The position numbers and the translations under genes are program-made. A stretch of 64,000 nucleotides of DNA from Nocardioides agri (GTDB lineage: Bacteria > Actinomycetota > Actinomycetes > Propionibacteriales > Nocardioidaceae): the NCBI RefSeq assembly GCF_013778305.1, contig NZ_JACEIC010000001.1, forward strand, positions 434,001 to 498,000. The letters run 5' to 3'. The notes under the pieces were generated by a model. The model was not told the DNA's origin. It saw only the letters and a list, made by a program, of their open reading frames with translations, and ran no database searches. Shown here one piece after another: positions 34,270-45,669 of this stretch; position 1 is the stretch's first letter, and every line of letters begins with the position of its first letter.

Positions 34270-34875
34270 TCAGTCGCGCAGGATGAGCCGGACCGCGACC
34301 TCGATGTGCTGACCGGTCTCGGCGGCCGTCGAGCGCCCGGTGACCCAGCCGACGAGGGCGGAGAGCCAGACGTCGCCGATCACGCGGGCGATCTGGACGT
34401 CGTCCTCGGTGAGCTCCTCGTGCCCCTCGGGGTACATGGCCTTGGTGACCATCGTGGTCAGCAGCATGCCGACCTGGTGGATCTCGGCGGCCACCGAGGC
34501 GTCGGCGAACATGAAGGCGCGGGTGAGCGCCTCGGTCAGCTGCGGGTCGCTCTGCATGCCGCGGGTGGTGCGCTTGAGCGCGTTGATCACGCGGTCGGCG
34601 GCCGTGTCGCCGTCCACGGGCTTGTCGCGCAGGGTGTGCTCGGTGCGCTCGAACTCCCGCTGGAGAGCGGAGACGAGCAGGTGGATCTTGGAGGGGAAGT
34701 AGCGGTAGAGCGTGCCCAGAGCGACGTCGGCGCGCTCGGCGACGGCCCGCATCTGCACGGCGTCGAAGCCGCCCTGGGAGGCGAGCTGGATCGTGGCGTC
34801 GAGGATCCGCTTGCGTCGGTCGCGCTGCGCGGCCGAGCCGAGATCGTCGACTGCCAACGAGTTGGCGCTGGTCAC
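34270..34875 (-). CDS. kstR: TetR family repressor KstR (steroid catabolism)
   Basis: 201 aa; GTG at 34875 with GGGAG seven bases upstream. The TetR domain is very close to mycobacterial KstR: RDRRKRILDATIQLASQGGF, AVQMRAVAERADVALGTLYRYFPSK and HLLVSALQREF, then TRAFMFADASVAAEIHQVGM, IARVIGDVWLSALVGWVTGR. KstR represses cholesterol uptake and side-chain genes and is released by a 3-oxo-steroid acyl-CoA. Its own promoter carries a KstR box (35012-35025), so it is probably autoregulated. The C-terminal ligand domain keeps the family length. Confidence 0.93.
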   Translation of the reverse strand: MTSANSLAVDDLGSAAQRDRRKRILDATIQLASQGGFDAVQMRAVAERADVALGTLYRYFPSKIHLLVSALQREFERTEHTLRDKPVDGDTAADRVINALKRTTRGMQSDPQLTEALTRAFMFADASVAAEIHQVGMLLTTMVTKAMYPEGHEELTEDDVQIARVIGDVWLSALVGWVTGRSTAAETGQHIEVAVRLILRD

Positions 34876-35081
34876 ACGGACTCCCTGGGTGCTGGTTCAG
34901 GCGGTGGATGCGAGATCGTCGGTCGTCCGCTGAGTCTAGGAGGACTCACGACCGTCCCGCTGGAACCGACTGTGTGATGTCCGACTAGGCTAACAATCCA
35001 TGGTCTAAAATAGGAACACGTTCCACTTCGGCTGGTCCCGCGTGTCATCGCACCCCGGCCCCACAGAGAGAAAGGGTGCGG
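34876..35081 (-). promoter_or_regulatory. kstR leader and kstR/GT4 divergent region
   Basis: On the minus strand a -10 TATTTT (35012-35007) directly follows the KstR box, giving a start near 35000 and a leader of about 125 bases before the kstR GTG. The leader contains an inverted repeat TGAGTC (34931-34936) / GACTCA (34943-34948), flanked by GGTCGT and ACGACC. It could be an RNA hairpin or a second protein site. No obvious plus-strand -10 for the GT4 gene is visible. Confidence 0.5.
35012..35025. promoter_or_regulatory. KstR operator 5 (AGGAACACGTTCCA)
   Basis: One mismatch from the KstR consensus (first base), and a symmetric core GGAACACGTTCC. It abuts the predicted kstR -10, which suggests autoregulation. 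It may also act on the GT4 gene 57 bases downstream on the other strand. Confidence 0.75.
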
Positions 35082-36335
35082 ATGCGCGTTGCACTTCTGT
35101 CGTACCGGAGCAAGCCGCACTGCGGCGGTCAGGGCATCTACATCCGGCACCTGAGCCGCGAGCTGACCAACCTGGGCCACACCGTCGAGGTGTTCTCCGG
35201 GCAGCCCTACCCCGAGCTCGACGAGGGCGTGGCGCTGACCAAGCTGCCGAGCCTCGACCTCTACCGCGAGCCCGACCCGTTCCGGGTGCCGAAGCTCAAG
35301 GAGTTCCGCGACCGCATCGACGTCGAGGAGTTCGCCACCATGTGCGCGGCGGGCTTCCCCGAGCCCAAGACCTTCAGCCTCCGCGCCGTGCGCGAGCTGC
35401 GCGGCCGCGTCGACGAGTTCGACATCGTGCACGACAACCAGGTGCTCGGCTACGGGATGCTCGAGATCGAGAAGCTCGGCCTGCCGATGATCACCACGCT
35501 CCACCACCCGATCAGCTACGACCGCCGCATCGACATCAAGTCCACCCGCAACCCGTGGCGCAAGCTCACGCTCACCCGCTGGTACGGCTTCGTGAGGATG
35601 CAGGCGCGGGTCGCCCGCCAGGTGCGCAAGATCCTCACGCCGTCGGAGACCTCGAAGCGCGACATCGCCGCCGACTTCGGTGTCGACCCCGCCCGGATGC
35701 AGGTGATCCTGCTCGGCGTCGACGACATCTTCGTGCCTCCGACCCAGCCGCGCGTCCCCGGGCGGATCATGGCGATGGCCAGCGCGGACGCCCCGATGAA
35801 GGGCATCGCGACCCTGCTCGAGGCCTTCGCCAAGCTGCGCACCGAGCGCGACGTCGAGCTCTTCCTGGTCACCAAGCCCAAGCCCGGCGGCCGCACCGAG
35901 AAGCTCATCGACAAGCTCTCGATCCAGGACTCCGTGCGCTTCGTGCACGGCATCAGCGACGCCGAGCTCGTCGAGCTCATGGGCTCCGCCGAGCTGGCCT
36001 GCGTGCCGTCGCTCTACGAGGGCTTCTCGCTGCCGACCGCGGAGCTGATGGCGTGCGGGACGCCCCTGGTCGCCAGCGACGCCGGCGCGATCCCCGAGGT
36101 CGTCGGGCCCGACGGCCTGTGCGCCGACCTGGTGACGCCCGGCGACGTCGGCGAGCTCGAGCAGGCCATCGCCGCGCTGCTCGACGACCCCGACCGGCGG
36201 GAGCGGTACGGCGTGGCCGGGCGGCAGCGCGTCCAGGAGCTGTTCAGCTGGCGGGCCGTGGCTCAGAAGGTCGCCGCGGCGTACGAAGAAGTGATCGAGG
36301 ACTACCGGAAGGACCACCCTCTTGCTGACCGTTGA
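35082..36335 (+). CDS. Glycosyltransferase family 4
   Basis: 417 aa from the ATG at 35082 with GAAAGGG upstream; a GTG at 35076 is less likely. The N-terminus MRVALLSYRSKPHCGGQGIY has the GGQG donor/acceptor loop of GT4 enzymes. The C-terminal Rossmann domain has SLYEGFSLPTAELMACGTPLVASD, the E-x7-E motif that holds the nucleotide sugar. First gene of a four-gene cluster next to kstR. A glycolipid or polysaccharide product is inferred only. Confidence 0.88.
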   Translation: MRVALLSYRSKPHCGGQGIYIRHLSRELTNLGHTVEVFSGQPYPELDEGVALTKLPSLDLYREPDPFRVPKLKEFRDRIDVEEFATMCAAGFPEPKTFSLRAVRELRGRVDEFDIVHDNQVLGYGMLEIEKLGLPMITTLHHPISYDRRIDIKSTRNPWRKLTLTRWYGFVRMQARVARQVRKILTPSETSKRDIAADFGVDPARMQVILLGVDDIFVPPTQPRVPGRIMAMASADAPMKGIATLLEAFAKLRTERDVELFLVTKPKPGGRTEKLIDKLSIQDSVRFVHGISDAELVELMGSAELACVPSLYEGFSLPTAELMACGTPLVASDAGAIPEVVGPDGLCADLVTPGDVGELEQAIAALLDDPDRRERYGVAGRQRVQELFSWRAVAQKVAAAYEEVIEDYRKDHPLADR

Positions 36336-37070
36336 CTTCGACCGGCTCGGGCTGCTGCCCGGCGACCGGGTGCTCGACATGGGTTGCGGCGGCGGACGGC
36401 ACGCCTTCGAGATGTACCGGCGCGGCGCCGACGTGATGGCCTTCGACATGGACGCCGACGAGCTCGCCGGTGTGCTCGAGATCTTCGGCGCGATGAAGGA
36501 GCAGGGCGAGGTCCCGGCCGGCGCCAACGCCGACATCAAGCAGGGTGACGCCCTCGAGCTGCCCTTCGCCGACGGTGAGTTCGACCGGATCGTCGCGGCC
36601 GAGGTGCTGGAGCACATCCACGCCGACGTCGACGCGATCAAGGAGCTGGTGCGGGTGCTGCGCCCCGGCGGCACGATGGCGATCACCGTGCCCCGCTGGC
36701 TGCCCGAGGTCATCAACTGGAAGCTCTCGGACGACTACCACAACGCCGAGGGCGGCCACATCCGGATCTACACCGACCACGAGCTGGTCGACAAGGTCAC
36801 CAAGGCCGGCCGGTTCAACGACGGCACGCCCGGCGACGCGATGGTCTTCGAGGGCAAGGCCTACGTCCACGGCCTGCACGCGCCCTACTGGTGGATCAAG
36901 TGCGCCGTCGGCGTCAACAACGACAACCACCCGGCCGCGAAGGCCTACCACAAGCTGCTGGTCTGGGAGATCATGAAGCAGCCCAAGGCGCTCCAGTACG
37001 CCGGCAAGGTCCTCGACCCGCTCATCGGCAAGAGCATGGTCCTCTACTTCCGCAAGCCGGACGAGGCTCG

Positions 37071-37074
<4 letters not shown>
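36322..37074 (+). CDS. Class I SAM-dependent methyltransferase
   Basis: 250 aa; TTG start at 36322 with GGAAGG nine bases upstream, overlapping the end of the GT4 gene by 14 bases. SAM motif VLDMGCGGGRHA, acidic AFDMDADE, AEVLEHIHADV and ELVRVLRPGGTMAITVP. It also has an insertion near the middle (GHIRIYTDHELVD). Probably methylates a sugar or lipid made with the GT4. Confidence 0.85.
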
Positions 37075-39908
<2,834 letters not shown>

Positions 39909-39932
39909 ACGACGCGGGCTGCGGCTACGATC

Positions 39933-39946
39933 TAGAACACGTTCTT
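39933..39946. promoter_or_regulatory. KstR operator 6 (TAGAACACGTTCTT)
   Basis: Consensus except the last base (T for A). It is 24 bases upstream of the acyl-CoA dehydrogenase ATG at 39971. A clear -10 is not obvious; TTGTTT at 39945-39950 is possible. It lies in the upstream region of the frameshifted DUF3558-like gene too. Confidence 0.75.
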
Positions 39947-39970
39947 GTTTTCCAGCGAGCCGGGAGCAGC

Positions 39971-42031
39971 ATGTCGATCGGGATCTCCGAGGAGCACGTC
40001 GAGCTGGCGTCCAGCCTCCGGAAGTGGGCGGCCGACCTCCGTGGTCGCGACGTCGCCCGCGCCGCCGAGGGGGACGCGGGGGCGAGGTTCGAGCAGGTGT
40101 GGACGGCCGTCCGGGACATGGGGGTGCCCGAGATCGGGCTGCCCGAGGCCGCAGGTGGGGGCGGCGGGACGACGCTCGACGTGGCCGTCGCGCTCGAGGC
40201 GTGCGCCCACGAGCTGGTGCCGGGGCCGCTGCTCGGACCGGCGGTGGCCGCGGCGGTGCTCGGGGAGCTGCCTGCCGCTGACGCGATCGTCGGGGTGGCG
40301 CTCGGTGGCGTGCTCTGGGACGCTCCCTCCGTCACCCACGTGCTGCTGGAGGACCCCGGCACCGGATGGCGAGTGCTCCCGGTCGGGGCCGTGGAGGTCG
40401 CGGCCTCGACCGGGCTCGACCTGACCCGCCGCTTCGGCCGGGTCGAGGCTGCCGAGGGGCCGGCCGGGGTCGCCGTCCCCGGCCTGACGACCGAGCGCGT
40501 CCGTCGTACGACCGTCACGCTCGCCGCCGCCGAGGCCGCGGGCGTCGCCCGCTGGTGCCTGGCGACGGCGGTGGAGCACGCGAAGGTGCGCGAGCAGTTC
40601 GGGCAGCCGATCGGCGCCTTCCAGGCGGTCAAGCACCTGTGCGCCGAGATGCTCGAGACGGCCGAGGCCGTGACCGCCGCGGCATGGGACGTGGCCGGGG
40701 CGGCGGACGAGGCCGAGGAGCAGTGGGCGTTCGCTGCCGACGTCGCGGCCGCGGTCGCGTTCGACGGAGCGGTCGAGGTCGCGAAGTCGTGCATCCAGGT
40801 GCTCGGCGGGATCGGGTTCACGTTCGAGCACGACGCGCACCTCTACCTGCGCCGGGCGCTGGCGCTGCGGTCGCTCGTGGGCGGGCGCGACGCAGCCGCC
40901 GAGCGCCTGACCGCGGCGGCCGTGGGCGGGACGCGGCGGCAGGTGTCGCTCGACCTCGGTGGCCGGGACGAGGACGTGCGTGACGAGGTCCGGGCCACCG
41001 TCGACCGGATCGCGGCGCTGCCGGCGGGGGAGCAGCGGGCGGCGTTCGTCGAGACCGGCTACCTGACGCCGCACTGGCCGGCGCCGTACGGGCTGGGGGC
41101 GGACGCCGTCACGCAGATCGTCATCGACCAGGAGCTCGCGCGCGCCGGCGTCAAGCGGCCGGACATCGTGATCGCGGGCTGGGCGCTGCCGACGATCCTG
41201 GAGCACGGCACCGAGGCGCAGCGCGAGCGGTTCGTCACACCGTCGTTGCTGGGCGACCTGGTGTGGTGCCAGCTCTTCTCCGAGCCCGGCGCCGGCTCCG
41301 ACCTGGCCTCGCTGCGCACCCGTGCGGACAGGGTCGACGGCGGCTGGCGGCTCAGCGGGCAGAAGGTCTGGAACTCGGTGGCCGAGCGCGCCGACTGGGG
41401 CATCTGCCTCGCGCGCACCAATCCCGACGCGCCCAAGCACAAGGGCATCACCTACTTCCTCGTGGACATGAGGAACAGCCCCGGCATCGAGGTGCGGCCG
41501 CTGCGCGAGATCACCGGGAAGGCGCTCTTCAACGAGGTGTTCCTCGACGACGTGTTCGTGCCGGACTCGATGGTGGTCGGCGAGGTCGACGACGGGTGGC
41601 GGCTCGCGCGCACCACGCTCGCCAACGAGCGGGTCGCGATGGCGAGCGCCCGGCTCTCGCAGAGCACCGAGCGAGCGATCACGCTGGCGGCGCGCGGGGT
41701 GACGGCGGCGCACGAGGTCGCGGTCGGGCACTCGATCGCGCTGGCGACCGTGTGCGGCCTGCTGGGGGTGCGGGCCACGCTGCGCTCGCTCGCCGGCCGT
41801 GGTCCCGGTGCCGAGTCGAGCGTCGCCAAGCTCCTCGGCGTCCGCAACCGCCAGGACGGCGCCGAGCTCGTGGTGTCGCTGCACGGCGACGCGATCCTCC
41901 TCGACGACTCCGAGGAGGTGCGCGCCGACGTCTGGGAGATGCTCAACACCCGCTGCCTGTCCATCGCCGGCGGCACCACGCAGGTGCTCCGCAACGTCGC
42001 GGGGGAGCGGATCCTCGGCCTGCCCCGCTAG
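39971..42031 (+). CDS. Two-domain acyl-CoA dehydrogenase, FadE34/ChsE3-like
   Basis: 686 aa from ATG 39971, with GGGAG seven bases upstream. Two acyl-CoA dehydrogenase modules in one chain: residues 1-330 are degenerate in the N-terminal half but keep a C-terminal helical domain (KVREQFGQPIGAFQAVKHLC, QVLGGIGFTFEHDAHLYLRR); residues 340-686 carry the FAD-binding middle domain (LFSEPGAGSDLASLRTRA) and end GGTTQVLRNVAGERILGLPR. The size and layout resemble FadE34, encoded beside kstR in mycobacteria. It would oxidise a steroid side-chain CoA. It is behind a KstR box. Confidence 0.87.
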   Translation: MSIGISEEHVELASSLRKWAADLRGRDVARAAEGDAGARFEQVWTAVRDMGVPEIGLPEAAGGGGGTTLDVAVALEACAHELVPGPLLGPAVAAAVLGELPAADAIVGVALGGVLWDAPSVTHVLLEDPGTGWRVLPVGAVEVAASTGLDLTRRFGRVEAAEGPAGVAVPGLTTERVRRTTVTLAAAEAAGVARWCLATAVEHAKVREQFGQPIGAFQAVKHLCAEMLETAEAVTAAAWDVAGAADEAEEQWAFAADVAAAVAFDGAVEVAKSCIQVLGGIGFTFEHDAHLYLRRALALRSLVGGRDAAAERLTAAAVGGTRRQVSLDLGGRDEDVRDEVRATVDRIAALPAGEQRAAFVETGYLTPHWPAPYGLGADAVTQIVIDQELARAGVKRPDIVIAGWALPTILEHGTEAQRERFVTPSLLGDLVWCQLFSEPGAGSDLASLRTRADRVDGGWRLSGQKVWNSVAERADWGICLARTNPDAPKHKGITYFLVDMRNSPGIEVRPLREITGKALFNEVFLDDVFVPDSMVVGEVDDGWRLARTTLANERVAMASARLSQSTERAITLAARGVTAAHEVAVGHSIALATVCGLLGVRATLRSLAGRGPGAESSVAKLLGVRNRQDGAELVVSLHGDAILLDDSEEVRADVWEMLNTRCLSIAGGTTQVLRNVAGERILGLPR

Positions 42032-42315
42032 AGCGCGATGCCGAGCCGCAGGGTGACGGTGTCGCCGACGTCGACCCCCTCCTGGCGGCGTACGGCGAGC
42101 TTCAGCGGCACGATGTAGCCGCCGTCCTTCGGCCACAGCGAGGTGGCCCACGTCGAGCCGCCGAGGTGCACGGTGACCGGCACCATGCCCCAGCCGTAGG
42201 TGACCGCGCCGGCGACGTCGTCGATCCGCTCGGCCTCGTCCTCGGGCACCCACACGAAGTGGTGGGGTGCCGGGCCGCGCCAGTGCCAGACCTCACCGGA
42301 GAACTCCAGCTCCAT
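42028..42315 (-). CDS. DUF1905 family protein
   Basis: 95 aa. Beta-barrel-like DUF1905: GEVWHWRGPAPHHFVWVPEDEAERI and WPKDGGYIVPLKLAVRR with the closing DVGDTVTLRLGI. Four bases overlap the end of the convergent acyl-CoA dehydrogenase gene. A -10 TAGCGT on the minus strand (plus 42322-42327) lies six bases before the ATG, so the transcript is leaderless and overlaps the stop of the VOC gene. Confidence 0.85.
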   Translation of the reverse strand: MELEFSGEVWHWRGPAPHHFVWVPEDEAERIDDVAGAVTYGWGMVPVTVHLGGSTWATSLWPKDGGYIVPLKLAVRRQEGVDVGDTVTLRLGIAL

Positions 42316-42324
42316 GCGGTGACG

Positions 42325-42660
42325 CTAGACCATCCCGCCGAGCCCGATCTCGTTGCCGTCGGGGTCGAGGAAGACCGCCTTGCGGACCGCGCCGTAGACC
42401 TCGATCCGGTCCGGCTCCAGGCCCCGCCCGGCCGCCTCGGCCAGGTGGCCCTCGAGGTCGCTCAGGAAGAGCATCAGCATCGTGTGCCCGGCGTGCTCGG
42501 GGTACTGCACGACGTACACCGACCGGTGCTCGGCCACGTCCCACACGCACTCGGTCTCGTGGGCCACGAAGTCGGCCGGACGGCCCAGCAGCCGCTCCAT
42601 CCACGCGACGCTACGGGCGTAGTCGGTCACGGGGACACCGGCGAAGAGGTCGATCTCCAT
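42325..42660 (-). CDS. VOC (glyoxalase-like) family protein
   Basis: 111 aa. MEIDLFAGVPVTDYARSVAWMERLLGRP is the typical beta-alpha start, and KAVFLDPDGNEIGLGGM the metal-Glu end of the second module. GGAGACCAC before the ATG gives a normal ribosome binding site. The substrate is unknown. Confidence 0.83.
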   Translation of the reverse strand: MEIDLFAGVPVTDYARSVAWMERLLGRPADFVAHETECVWDVAEHRSVYVVQYPEHAGHTMLMLFLSDLEGHLAEAAGRGLEPDRIEVYGAVRKAVFLDPDGNEIGLGGMV

Positions 42661-42698
42661 GTGGTCTCCGACCGTCCTGCCGCCCCGGACTCATCGGC

Positions 42699-42762
42699 CG
42701 AAACCGGGTGAAGCCGGGTGAAGCCGGCGTGAAACCGCCCTGAAAGCGGCCGTCCCTACGGT
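42699..42762 (+). promoter_or_regulatory. Five direct repeats plus -10 in front of the MFS gene
   Basis: Heptamers CGAAACC (42699), TGAAGCC (42709), TGAAGCC (42719), TGAAACC (42730) and TGAAAGC (42741) follow each other at 10-11 base steps. Nine bases after the last one is a -10 TACGGT (42757-42762), six bases before the ATG (42769). No -35 is seen, and the last two repeats occupy its place. This layout fits activator repeats of the SARP/OmpR winged-helix type, or PhoP-like repeats on the other strand. Confidence 0.65.
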
Positions 42763-42768
42763 CGACCC

Positions 42769-44232
42769 ATGAGCACCACGACCGCCGCCGCGGCCCCCGC
42801 CCCCTCCCGCGCCTACCCGTCGCTGCGCGCGGCGTGGATCCCCATGGCAGCCCTCTGCCTGGCGTTCTTCGTCGAGATGGTCGACAACACGCTGCTCTCG
42901 ATCGCGCTGCCGACGATCGCCCGCGACCTCGGCAGCGGGACGACCGGCCTCCAGTGGGTCACCGGCGCGTACGCCCTGACCTTCGGCGGCCTGCTGCTGA
43001 CGGCGGGCTCGATCGCCGACCGCTTCGGACGGCGCCGCGTGCTGCTCGTCGGCCTCGCCGTCTTCGGCCTGCTGAGCCTGACGGTCGTCCTGGTCTCGAG
43101 CGCCGGCGAGCTGATCGCGCTGCGCGCCGGCCTCGGCATCGCCGCTGCGGCGATGGCGCCGATCACGAACTCGCTGGTGTTCAGGCTCTTCGACGACAAG
43201 GACCTGCGGATGCGCGCGATGACCGTGATGATCGTCGTCGGCATGTCCGGGTTCGTCCTCGGCCCGCTGCTCGGCGGCACCGCGCTCGCCCACGTGAGCT
43301 GGGAGTGGCTGCTGCTCGTCAACGCCCCGATCGCGCTCCTCGCCTGCATCGGCGTCCGCCTCGGCGTCCCGGCCGACCGGCCCGAGGACCTCACCGACGA
43401 CCGGCTCGACCTGCCGGGCGCCGTGCTGAGCATCGCCACCATCGGCCTCGCCTGCTGGTCGCTCACCAGCGGCGTCGAGCACGGCTGGCTGTCCGCGATC
43501 ACCGTGGCCTCCGTGCTCGGCGCCGTGGTCGCCGGGGTGGCGTTCGTCTGGCACGAGCGCCGCAGCGCCGCCCCGATGCTGGACCTGGGCCTCTTCGCCA
43601 ACGGCACCGTCCGCGGCGCCTCGATCGCCCAGGTCGGCACGGCCATCGCGATGGCGGCCGTGATGTTCGGGCTGATCCTGCACTTCCAGTTCGCCTACGG
43701 CTGGAGCCCGGTCAAGGCGGGCCTGGCGAACCTGCCCATCATCACCACGATGGTCGCCGCCACGCCGCTGTCCGAGGGCCTGGCGAAGCGCTTCGGCCAC
43801 CGGATCGCCTGCCTGGTCGGCGCGCTCTGCCTGGCCGCCTCCCTGGCCGGCCTCGCCTGGGGGGTGGACCGCGGGTACGCCGCCATCGCGGTCTGCATGG
43901 TCGTGATGACGATCGGCCTCCGCACCGTGATGACGATCTGCGCCGTCGCGCTGGTCGACGCGATGCCGAGCAACCGGACCTCGATCGGCACGGCGCTCAA
44001 CGACACCGCGCAGGAGATCGGCACCAGCGTCGGCACCGCCGTCGTCGGCACCATGATCGCCGCGCTGGTCACGACGCGGCTCCCGGCCGGGGCGTGGAGC
44101 AGCGACCTGGTCACGTCGTTCTTCCACGGCGAGCGGGTGACCTACGCGCTGCTGGCCGTCGTCGTCGGCCTGGTCGCCGGATGGGGTGCGCTGACGCTCA
44201 CCGACTCGCGGTCGACCGAGGAGGTCCACTGA
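42769..44232 (+). CDS. MFS transporter, DHA2 (EmrB/QacA) type
   Basis: 487 aa with about fourteen helices. DNTLLSIALPTIARDLG is the DHA2 start motif (D in helix 1), GSIADRFGRRRVLL is motif A after helix 2, and FVLGPLLGGTALAHVSWEW is motif C, a mark of drug/H+ antiporters. It probably exports toxic or secondary metabolites. The promoter has an unusual repeat array. Confidence 0.88.
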   Translation: MSTTTAAAAPAPSRAYPSLRAAWIPMAALCLAFFVEMVDNTLLSIALPTIARDLGSGTTGLQWVTGAYALTFGGLLLTAGSIADRFGRRRVLLVGLAVFGLLSLTVVLVSSAGELIALRAGLGIAAAAMAPITNSLVFRLFDDKDLRMRAMTVMIVVGMSGFVLGPLLGGTALAHVSWEWLLLVNAPIALLACIGVRLGVPADRPEDLTDDRLDLPGAVLSIATIGLACWSLTSGVEHGWLSAITVASVLGAVVAGVAFVWHERRSAAPMLDLGLFANGTVRGASIAQVGTAIAMAAVMFGLILHFQFAYGWSPVKAGLANLPIITTMVAATPLSEGLAKRFGHRIACLVGALCLAASLAGLAWGVDRGYAAIAVCMVVMTIGLRTVMTICAVALVDAMPSNRTSIGTALNDTAQEIGTSVGTAVVGTMIAALVTTRLPAGAWSSDLVTSFFHGERVTYALLAVVVGLVAGWGALTLTDSRSTEEVH

Positions 44233-44341
44233 CGCAGGCAGGATGGGTCGTCCACCGGGTGTCGGATCGCGGGTGTCCCATTCGTGGCACGGGTGGACGG
44301 GCGCCCGCGTGGGCGCCGCCACGATCACGGGAGATGACACG

Positions 44342-45175
44342 ATGACGCACCCGACGCCGGTCGCCCGGCGGATGTACGACCTCACCGAGCCGATCGCGCT
44401 GGTCAACTTCTTCGCCGACGAGCCCAACGAGTCCATGGCCGAGCTGGGTTTCCGCAGCTACTGGGACGGCTACTTCGCGGGCCGGTCCGCGCCGCTCGGA
44501 CGGGTCCCGGCGGAGGTCGTCGACGCGGCCTTCTACAGCTTCGCCGAGGGCGAGGTGGCCCGCCACGTCCCCCGGGTCTGGGAGGTCGCCACGCCCGAGG
44601 CGGCGCACGCCGCGCGGCGACAGGGCTGCGTCGCCGCGTTGCGGCGGATCCTCGGCGACCTCGTGGCGACTCCGGGGCTGGCCCGGGCCGCCGCGCTTCT
44701 CGCCCGGGCCTCGGTCAGCGCACCGGTCGAGGGCCGGGTGATGTACGCCGGTCTCCGGTCGCTGCCGATGCCGGAGGAGCCGGTCGCCCGGCTGTGGCAC
44801 GCGGCCAACATGCTGCGCGAGCACCGCGGGGACGGCCATGTCGTCGCGCTGATGGCCGAGGGGATCGACCGGACCGAGGCCCACGTGCTCAGCGCCCTCG
44901 ACATGGGCATCTACCCGGCGGAGTCGTTCGGGCGGATCCACCACCTCCCCGAGGCGCGGTTGGCGGCGGTCATGGACGGCCTGCGCGAGCGCGACGTCCT
45001 CGACGCGGCCGGGCGCCTCACCGACGCCGGGCGGGCGACGAAGGCCCGCATCGAGTCACTGACCGACGCGCTCGCCGAGGCGCCGTACGACGGTCTGGAG
45101 CCGGCGGAGCTCGCCGACCTGGTCACCGCGCTCGAACCGATCGCCGCGCGACTCCAGGCCGCGGGATCCCAGTAG
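44342..45175 (+). CDS. SCO6745 family protein
   Basis: 277 aa; ATG at 44342 with CGGGAG about eight bases upstream. Mostly alpha-helical, with VARRMYDLTEPIALVNFFADEPNE at the start and FGRIHHLPEARLAAVMDGLRERDVLDAAGRLTDAGRA near the end, the latter resembling a winged helix. The protein is recognised only by its actinobacterial family; its function is unknown. The 109 bases before it show no other gene. Confidence 0.75.
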   Translation: MTHPTPVARRMYDLTEPIALVNFFADEPNESMAELGFRSYWDGYFAGRSAPLGRVPAEVVDAAFYSFAEGEVARHVPRVWEVATPEAAHAARRQGCVAALRRILGDLVATPGLARAAALLARASVSAPVEGRVMYAGLRSLPMPEEPVARLWHAANMLREHRGDGHVVALMAEGIDRTEAHVLSALDMGIYPAESFGRIHHLPEARLAAVMDGLRERDVLDAAGRLTDAGRATKARIESLTDALAEAPYDGLEPAELADLVTALEPIAARLQAAGSQ

Positions 45176-45204
45176 AGGAAGCACCGACCCCCTAGGTTGT
45201 CGCC

Positions 45205-45669
45205 GTGAGCTGGTGGATCTCCCACGTCGAGCGCACGGTGGCAGCGGAGGTGCCCGCGCCCCCGGACGCCGTCCGCGACCTCTACGTGGACCTCGACAGC
45301 CTGCAGGTGGTGCACCCGCTGATCGTGTCGGTCACGGAGCTCTCGCGCACGGACGTCCCCGGCGGCTACCGGCAGAGCTACCGCGTCGTGGACCGGATGA
45401 GGTGGGGGCCGATCACCTTCCGCATCACCTACCGGGCGCAGTGGGACGTGCACGACCACGGTGACGTCGAGTTCGAGGCGGTCCAGTCACCGGGCGTCCG
45501 GCTCCGCGGCACGGTGACGTTCGCGCCGACGGCGACCGGCACGCAGGTCTCCGAACGGCTCCACATCGCGGCGCCGCGCCTGCTGGCCGGCTACACCGCG
45601 CGGGAGGCGGTCAAGGCGCACGCGGGGATGCTGGCCGCGATCAGCTCCCACTTCGCGTCTCGACGATGA
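45205..45669 (+). CDS. SRPBCC family protein
   Basis: 154 aa. GTG start six bases after a -10 TAGGTT (45193-45198), hence leaderless. WWISHVERTVAAEVPAPPDAVRDLYVDLDSLQ and VSERLHIAAPRLLAGYTAREAVKAHAGML form the helix-grip fold of polyketide cyclase-like proteins. The ligand is unknown. Its last 29 bases overlap the lyase on the other strand. Confidence 0.78.
   Translation: MSWWISHVERTVAAEVPAPPDAVRDLYVDLDSLQVVHPLIVSVTELSRTDVPGGYRQSYRVVDRMRWGPITFRITYRAQWDVHDHGDVEFEAVQSPGVRLRGTVTFAPTATGTQVSERLHIAAPRLLAGYTAREAVKAHAGMLAAISSHFASRR

Noticed and set aside
44233..44341. Possible small gene or RNA between the MFS and SCO6745-like genes
   Set aside because: No open frame with a start and ribosome binding site and no strong hairpin; it holds only the ribosome binding site of the next gene.
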